Assembly: GCF_901827155.1 (NCBI RefSeq)
Contig: NZ_LR594660.1
Span: 310,001 to 374,000 of the forward strand
Reading direction: 5' to 3'
DNA: 64,000 nucleotides
Origin: Variovorax sp. PBL-H6
GTDB lineage: Bacteria > Pseudomonadota > Gammaproteobacteria > Burkholderiales > Burkholderiaceae_C
Both the position numbers and the translations under genes were made by a program. The notes below the pieces were generated by a model, which searched no databases, was not told the origin of the DNA, and worked only from the letters and a program-made list of their open reading frames with translations. Below, piece by piece: positions 59,419-64,000 of this stretch. How positions within the stretch are numbered: position 1 is the first letter of the stretch; each line of letters opens with the position of its first letter.

Positions 59419-60632
59419 TGGGCGGGAGCCACTGATTTCCAGCGGCAGATGAGAGAGTTGAGGTTTGCGCGCGCAGCTTCTTCAAGATGCGCGAACGTGG
59501 GGGTGAAGTAGACCTGGTCCCGCTCCAGGAAGGTCGTCAGCGCTTGAACGCGGCCACGGGCGAACTCCTGGTCGCCGTATCGCGAGAACTCATGTCGGAT
59601 GGCCTGGTCGAACTGCTCGGCTGCGGCCGGGCCTTTGCCCAGGATGGTTAGGTCGATGTCCAGGAAGAGCTGCGCGTCGGCCAATGCGGCTGGACGCGAC
59701 TGGAGGTAGCCCGAAGCGGGCTGATGGCCTTTGGTGGCGAGGATGAACTCGGCGGCGAGGGCGACCACGCTCGACCGCTGCTCGTGCTCGTAGAGGAGCG
59801 GGCTGCCGCTGCGCCGAAGCACGTCGCTCATGGCCTTCACGCTACGGGCCTCGTTGTCGCCATACCGGTCGTCGACCTCGTACACGTAGTCGTGGAACCA
59901 GATGGCGAGCGCGAGCGCCTTGGGATGGGACACATTGGAGCCAACCTGGTCCAGGCGTTCGAACATGGCATGCAGATGCGCCAGGGTGTGATAGCGGCGA
60001 TGGGGCTGAGAGTAGGCTGCGACCAGCTCCGGCCAGGCATCGGCTACGCCCAGGTCGCAAAGCGCGCGGTCCCGGAGGTCACCGATGCGGATGGCCTCGA
60101 CGAGGCGCGCCAGTTGTTCGGGTACGTCGTCGCGCCCCGTATCGACGGCCTGGTCGGCCAGGGCAACCTTGGCGGCAGTGCTCAGCTGGGCGGCCCGGAT
60201 GGCAGCAATCTTGCCGGCTGAGGCCTTATCCCGGGCAGCTACGCGCTTAACCTGGGTCTCCTGGTCACAGTGCACCGTGACGCAGAGGTCGACGTGCCCC
60301 AGTGGCCACGCTGCCTCGAAGTAGAGGGGGAACTCGATAAGAAGGTTCGGGTGCGCCTGCAGGGCATCGGTGAGCCGTTCCTGTAGGGCGGGGATGGACC
60401 GGGCCTCGAGCTGCCGGCGAAGCTCGGGCTGGGCGAAAACGATGTCGGAGACTTGCTTGCGGTCGGTCGTGCCGAATTCCTTGTCCAGGAACGCAAGAAA
60501 GTGGTCGTCCCGGTAGAGCCCGTCAACTTCCTTGTCGAAATCCAGCAGCTTGTATTGGGGCAGCGCCTTGCAAAGCTGCGCGGCAACCGTCGACTTCCCT
60601 GAGCCGATGGTGCCGGTGATGATGACGTGCAT
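59415..60632 (-). CDS. coaE: CoaE-like kinase fused to an HD phosphohydrolase
   Basis: 405 residues. Residues 1-180 are a P-loop kinase of the dephospho-CoA kinase type (IITGTIGSGKSTVAAQLCK, LLDFDKEVDGLYRDD, HPNLLIEFPLYFEA). Residues about 205-400 are an HD-superfamily domain (RRYHTLAHLHAMFERL, LALAIWFHDYVYEVDD, DNEARSV, ADAQLFLDIDLTILGKG), of the type described as predicted metal-dependent HD phosphohydrolases. The fusion joins a kinase and a hydrolase. CoaE activity is inferred from the P-loop and from coaD next to it; another small-molecule kinase is possible. Confidence 0.82.
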   Translation of the reverse strand: MHVIITGTIGSGKSTVAAQLCKALPQYKLLDFDKEVDGLYRDDHFLAFLDKEFGTTDRKQVSDIVFAQPELRRQLEARSIPALQERLTDALQAHPNLLIEFPLYFEAAWPLGHVDLCVTVHCDQETQVKRVAARDKASAGKIAAIRAAQLSTAAKVALADQAVDTGRDDVPEQLARLVEAIRIGDLRDRALCDLGVADAWPELVAAYSQPHRRYHTLAHLHAMFERLDQVGSNVSHPKALALAIWFHDYVYEVDDRYGDNEARSVKAMSDVLRRSGSPLLYEHEQRSSVVALAAEFILATKGHQPASGYLQSRPAALADAQLFLDIDLTILGKGPAAAEQFDQAIRHEFSRYGDQEFARGRVQALTTFLERDQVYFTPTFAHLEEAARANLNSLICRWKSVAPAQ

Positions 60633-60659
60633 GTCTTGGAGGGTCCTCTTGTAAGAAGC

Positions 60660-60687
60660 ATTTTAGCACGAAGCGCGCCCACTGCAA
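60660..60687 (-). promoter_or_regulatory. Promoter of the coaE-coaD unit
   Basis: On the minus strand TTGCAG, 16-nt spacer, TAAAAT, about 28 nt before the ATG at 60632. Confidence 0.55.
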
Positions 60688-60754
60688 TTTAGATTTCGAT
60701 GTAATTGCTGTTTAGAGCCGCAGGCAGCGCGGGCTAAATAGTTCGGCTAGACGC

Positions 60755-61095
60755 GTGTTTGGAGCACACGTGGCCGAAGGACACATCTACCTCGCGAGAA
60801 GCAGCAGCTACCCCGGGATGGTGAAGGCGGGCTTTACGACCCGCGCACCTGAAGAAGCGCACCGGCCATGTCGACCTGGACATCGACTACACGGATGTCA
60901 CGCGCCACACGGACGAGGCAGCGAACGAATCGCGTTCGGACGATGTGACCTTCGGGGCTTTGGCGGCAAGGCAAACTCGCGAAGTCTTTGAACACCCGAT
61001 TCACCCGCCAGGTACCGAGGTGGCCACCACCAACATCCTCACTATCGATGGTTCTCGAGTGGAAACTCGCTCTTCCGTCTACGAACTCCTCTGAT
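60755..61095 (+). pseudogene. Remnant: GIY-YIG (T5orf172)-like start joined to another tail
   Basis: The frame from 60755 reads AEGHIYLARSSSYPGMVKAG then FTTRAPEEA, the typical start of a T5orf172/GIY-YIG domain, and then turns non-coding. From about 60855 a second frame without any start codon reads KKRTGHVDLDIDYTDVTRHT, ..., TIDGSRVETRSSVYELL and TGA at 61095, followed by a good terminator. Either one gene broken by an indel or two fused fragments. CTAGAC lies just before the first frame. Confidence 0.5.
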
Positions 61096-61106
61096 TCGAA
61101 TCCGCA

Positions 61107-61136
61107 CCCGCCGCAGCTTTCGCTCGGCGGGTTTTT
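61107..61136 (+). terminator. Terminator after the remnant
   Basis: CCCGCCG, 11-nt loop, CGGCGGG, TTTTT. Confidence 0.85.
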
Positions 61137-61265
61137 CGTGTGAGGTTCTGAGGTACCTGGGCATGACCGGCTTGGCGGTGTTTAGAGGCCGGGGGCCGGA
61201 GGCGGCCCTGTGCGCCCGGGTCCTATACCGGAAAGAACCATTTCTTTCCACAGAGGACATCTGCC

Positions 61266-61922
61266 ATGAGCACCATCACCATCAACGCTTCCCAGCGACT
61301 CTTCGTGTTGCCAAGCGGCCGCGGCTTCAGTTGCCTCGGGTTCGACGTCACGTTCAAGCGCTTGCGCCAGTTCGCCAGCCTGCTTGGCCTGGCCTCCCCG
61401 AACGAGGCCGACATCGGCACCCTCGCACAGTACCAGCTGTACGAGGCCGCTCAAAGCGCCTACATTGCCACCAAGCCAACCACAACCCTGTTCGACCCGG
61501 ACACCCCGGTGAAGGTCCAGGCGGTGCTGGAGGCGTACCGGCAGCATGGCGGCCGCCTGCGGCTGTTCATGGGCGACGCGTTGACAGGACGAGACTGGCT
61601 CGAGGAGCACGACGTTATCGGAACGGTCGGCCGGTCCATGGGCCCCATCCGGGCGCCACTGCTGATTAGCCGGCGGAATTCCCACGGCGGAGGCGCCATC
61701 CTGACGGCATGCATCGTCCGCATCATCGACGTTGCAAGCAAGCAGGAGCTGTACCGGCACCCAGCCTATCGGGTTCCGAACTTGGTGCGCCACGCCTCGA
61801 AGGAGCCTGGCTACGCCGCATCGGTCAGCGTCGACGGTGAGCTGCAAGCCAGCTTCAAGTCCGACGCCAAGGCCGACAAGTGGATTGCCTTCATGCAAGG
61901 CCATCGCATGACGCCCAACTGA
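61266..61922 (+). CDS. Orphan protein
   Basis: 218 residues. NASQRLFVLPSGRGFSCLGF at the N-terminus, FKRLRQFASLLGLASPNEA, then an alpha/beta region and a C-terminal KSDAKADKWIAFMQGHRM. A type of protein found on plasmids of Burkholderiales; I do not know a function. CTATAC at 61223-61228 is 37 nt before the ATG; AGAGGA is 9 nt before it. Confidence 0.65.
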   Translation: MSTITINASQRLFVLPSGRGFSCLGFDVTFKRLRQFASLLGLASPNEADIGTLAQYQLYEAAQSAYIATKPTTTLFDPDTPVKVQAVLEAYRQHGGRLRLFMGDALTGRDWLEEHDVIGTVGRSMGPIRAPLLISRRNSHGGGAILTACIVRIIDVASKQELYRHPAYRVPNLVRHASKEPGYAASVSVDGELQASFKSDAKADKWIAFMQGHRMTPN

Positions 61923-61933
61923 GGACGAGCGCC

Positions 61934-62113
61934 TTGTCTCACCGAGTACTGACGTCGCAACAGACCGAGCGGCTTCGCCAGCTCGACTTCGTCATCGAAT
62001 GCACCGCGGGTGACCCCGAGGAGTTCGAACGCGCCGTTGCCAGCAAAACCGCCTACCTCGAGTCGCAAGGACTCGACCGGACGGACTTTATCAATTGCGG
62101 CCGTCAAGGCTAA
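61934..62113 (+). CDS. Small orphan protein
   Basis: 59 residues from TTG 61934, 11 nt after the previous stop. LTSQQTERLRQLDFVIECTA then FERAVASKTAYLESQGLDR; helical, one Cys in each half. Same direction and close spacing suggest it is cotranscribed with 61266-61922. Confidence 0.45.
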   Translation: MSHRVLTSQQTERLRQLDFVIECTAGDPEEFERAVASKTAYLESQGLDRTDFINCGRQG

Positions 62114-62124
62114 AGGAATCAACG

Positions 62125-62352
62125 ATGCCCCAAGGAAATCACCTTTTTTACATCCGCGACAACAACCCCGACGGCGAGAACCTGGACCTGCTGGTCGTCG
62201 CCCCGGACAAGGCGCAGGCCGTGGCGTTCTGGACGCAGCACTTCGAGCTGCCCGAGGGTTCTGCCCCCGAGTGGGTCGGTGCCGTACCGGGCGTCGCGCC
62301 CACAACCGCCGAGCCGGGCGCCATCGACTGGGAAGCCATCCGGATGGACTGA
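62125..62352 (+). CDS. Small orphan protein
   Basis: 75 residues from ATG 62125, following the previous gene by 11 nt. It has NHLFYIRDNNPDGENLDLLV and AQAVAFWTQHFELPEG; an acidic C-terminus. Third gene of the 61266 unit; a terminator follows. Confidence 0.55.
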   Translation: MPQGNHLFYIRDNNPDGENLDLLVVAPDKAQAVAFWTQHFELPEGSAPEWVGAVPGVAPTTAEPGAIDWEAIRMD

Positions 62353-62390
62353 CGGTCTGCCGTCATAGCCTCGGGCCTTCATTCCTCCAG

Positions 62391-62420
62391 CCCCTTCTGT
62401 GCGCGCACCGAAGGGGTTTT
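62391..62420 (+). terminator. Terminator after the 61266 unit
   Basis: CCCCTTC, 12-nt loop, GAAGGGG, TTTTC. Confidence 0.75.
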
Positions 62421-62476
62421 CTATAGCCGGGACGCATCGCCTATACGAAATAGGACAAACCCACCTTGCAAGGACA

Positions 62477-63154
62477 ATGAGCTCTCGAATCTTCAATCCC
62501 GCGGCCGTTTTCGGTCACAGTTTCGCCCTCGTCAAGGTCGGAGGCACCACCGTCAATGGTAAGGATGCGCATCTGTACGCAACCACGGCCCAAAAAATCT
62601 CTGGAGTGCTGAGTGGCTCGTTCACTTGCCGTGATGACGACCTGCTGAATGCAGTCAAGGCGCTCCCCTGCGCAAACCTGATGGTGCAAGCCACCGTCGG
62701 CGACTACCTCTACTTCGAGAAGATGCCGTATGCACAACTTCTTGACGTCCTGGTCGCGATGGCTGCCTTCGGCGTTGTCGGCAAGGACTTGCTCGCAGAA
62801 CAGGTTCAGGTTCACGCTCAAGGCGGCCACCCTGGGTACCAGCAGGCGACCACCGAATTCGAGGGCCGCGCTTTGACTTTCCTCGACGGCTTGCGCTCGG
62901 GCAGGCTCATCCCGTGCCTCGGCGCGAGCCTCACCAAGCCAGCCAAGGTGGTCAACGGCCCGACGCGCGGCGTGCTTCTTACTGGTGACAAGCGCCAGCT
63001 GCACGTCTACCCGGACCCCTTCGACGCCCGCTACGCGACCATCATGCAGCTGGGCACAGCCTGGCAATACAGCGAGCTCGCGGGCGTGCGCAATGCCGCC
63101 TTCGAGTATTTCGAGCCCCTGGGCCTGCGCCCGTGGCTGAGGTCTCCGACCTGA
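62477..63154 (+). CDS. Orphan protein
   Basis: 225 residues from ATG 62477 (AAGGAC upstream). SSRIFNPAAVFGHSFALVKV, LLNAVKALPCANLMVQATVG, VLVAMAAFGVVGKDLLAEQ and a C-terminal alpha/beta part with HVYPDPFDARYATIMQLG. CTATAC at 62441-62446 is 30 nt before the ATG. Unknown family. Confidence 0.6.
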   Translation: MSSRIFNPAAVFGHSFALVKVGGTTVNGKDAHLYATTAQKISGVLSGSFTCRDDDLLNAVKALPCANLMVQATVGDYLYFEKMPYAQLLDVLVAMAAFGVVGKDLLAEQVQVHAQGGHPGYQQATTEFEGRALTFLDGLRSGRLIPCLGASLTKPAKVVNGPTRGVLLTGDKRQLHVYPDPFDARYATIMQLGTAWQYSELAGVRNAAFEYFEPLGLRPWLRSPT

Positions 63155-63162
63155 TTTCCTGA

Positions 63163-63200
63163 AACCCGCCTGCAGCGCACGCTGTCGGCGGGTTCCTTTT
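63163..63200 (+). terminator. Terminator after 62477-63154
   Basis: AACCCGCC, 16-nt loop with internal pairing, GGCGGGTT, CCTTTT. Confidence 0.75.
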
Positions 63201-63292
63201 AGGTGATGCGGGCGGATAAACGTGGTTGCTTCACAGAGGCATGTCTGGGGTCCGCCCGGCAAAAACCACCCGTCAACCTCACAGGAAATGCC

Positions 63293-63631
63293 ATGGCAAT
63301 CGTCAAGAAGCTCAAGTTCACCAAGCCGCAACTGAAGAAGTTCGCGCGGCTGTTCCGCAACGCCCGCATCCGCGCGCGAGTGACCCAACTGCAGGTCGCA
63401 CAGGCCGCATTCGATTACAAAATTTCACATTGTAAAATCAGCCGCGTGGAGCGTGCAGCGATGCCCAACGTGGATGCGCATTGCCTCGAACGCATGGCCA
63501 ATGTGCTGAGTGTGCCGCGCGCCGAGCTGATTGCCATCGACCCGCAGTTCCGCAAGCGCGCCAACGTGGTACGCGCCGCGACGCGCCAGGGTTTCTGGGA
63601 TGTGCCGGCGAAGCTACTCCACCCGGTATGA
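63293..63631 (+). CDS. XRE-family regulator
   Basis: 112 residues from ATG 63293. Basic N-terminus (KKLKFTKPQLKKFARLFRNA), then a helix-turn-helix: VTQLQVAQAAFDYKISHCKI, SRVERAAMPNVDAHCLERMA, NVLSVPRAELI. The domain matches Cro/C1; the recognition helix contains Cys, an odd choice. It may control neighbouring orphans. Confidence 0.7.
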   Translation: MAIVKKLKFTKPQLKKFARLFRNARIRARVTQLQVAQAAFDYKISHCKISRVERAAMPNVDAHCLERMANVLSVPRAELIAIDPQFRKRANVVRAATRQGFWDVPAKLLHPV

Positions 63632-63690
63632 CCGTCACGCCGCCTGATGGCGGCCATCGGCCGAAAGGGCAGAATCAATTTCGCCCGAAT

Positions 63691-63727
63691 CGCCGCTCCG
63701 TACCTTTCGGAGCGGCGATTTGTTTTA
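63691..63727. terminator. Terminator
   Basis: CGCCGCTCCG, loop TACCTTT, CGGAGCGGCG, ATTTGTTTT. Convergent with the leftward gene at 63751. Confidence 0.8.
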
Positions 63728-63750
63728 CAAAGCCGTGAGCCATCGCTGCG

Positions 63751-63990
63751 CTATTGGCTAGCACCCAGCTTGGTGCCATCGGCAAAAACTACCTGCTCCG
63801 GTACGAAGCGGGTCGTGAATTTCCCCTCCTCCAGGTTCCAGACCGCCTTGTGTTCATCGAGGAACTGGTTGTAGTCGCGGCTGCCCTCCCATACGAGCGC
63901 CTGGCTGGGCGCAATGTTCTCGGCCACAGCGAAGGCGACGGAGCCAACACGCTTGCCGAAGATGTCAACAAACTCGAGCACGCCCTTCAC
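63751..63990 (-). CDS. Small orphan protein, start near window edge
   Basis: 79 residues from GTG 63990; the frame stays open to the window edge, so the true start may lie outside. KGVLEFVDIFGKRVGSVAFA, then ALVWEGSRDYNQFLDEHKAV, then VPEQVVFADGTKLGASQ; beta-rich. Not recognised. Confidence 0.5.
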   Translation of the reverse strand: MKGVLEFVDIFGKRVGSVAFAVAENIAPSQALVWEGSRDYNQFLDEHKAVWNLEEGKFTTRFVPEQVVFADGTKLGASQ

Positions 63991-64000
63991 GCCTCTGATT

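Overview
The window is GC-rich DNA with the gene density and style of a beta-proteobacterial (probably Burkholderiales) accessory replicon, such as a megaplasmid, or a large genomic island. The reasons are an ImuA/ImuB/DnaE2 mutagenesis set with LexA-type boxes, a type I-E CRISPR-Cas locus, RarA, several XRE regulators and many short orphan genes in mixed orientation. No replication, conjugation, rRNA or core-ribosomal gene is visible, and no intact transposase. The host assignment is inference.

Layout. 0-2.2 kb: a tRNA-like 3' end at the edge, a zinc-ribbon orphan, an acidic poly-Asp protein and a broken SLATT membrane gene. 2.2-5.7 kb: two related proteins built from repeated SymE/AbrB-like modules. 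5.8-24.2 kb: small orphan genes, often each with its own -10-like element and terminator. Recognisable genes here are a TatD nuclease, a YkgJ-type Cys-cluster protein, a Crp/Fnr regulator, RarA, a DUF4262 protein and a nucleoside 2-deoxyribosyltransferase. Three micro-ORFs (9-11 codons) with near-perfect Shine-Dalgarno sites lie at 19.94-20.14 kb. 24.4-41.9 kb: imuA-imuB and dnaE2, each behind a LexA-like box. They are split by about 12 kb that holds a 3,215-residue exported repeat protein (choice-of-anchor-D/TIG/SPRY) and a regulator with three HTH domains.

41.9-53.4 kb is a type I-E CRISPR-Cas island: remnant array A, frameshifted HTH gene, cas3, decaying array B, broken cas1, cas2, intact array C (16 repeats, 15 spacers), cas8e-cse2-cas7-cas5-cas6e. 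It is flanked on the right by a second, diverged copy of the 3' end of dnaE2, so the island looks inserted at the dnaE2 tail. All three arrays share one repeat family and orientation and decay from right to left. Interference genes look intact; adaptation looks disabled because cas1 carries a frameshift and a small deletion.

53.8-56.2 kb, next to the island, is a compact three-gene unit: a DGQHR-domain protein, a YaaA/DUF6884-like protein and a uracil-DNA-glycosylase-fold protein. I consider it the best candidate for an undescribed DNA-modification or defence system. 56.2-64 kb has a secreted orphan, a CoaD gene overlapping a CoaE-HD-phosphohydrolase fusion, a GIY-YIG remnant, further orphans, and an XRE regulator.

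Regulation themes: two LexA-like boxes couple imuAB and dnaE2 to DNA damage. A short element, CTA-N-A-C/G, recurs about 22-38 nt before the start codons of at least fourteen genes and may be the common -10. Two neighbouring units share a near-identical sigma70 promoter.
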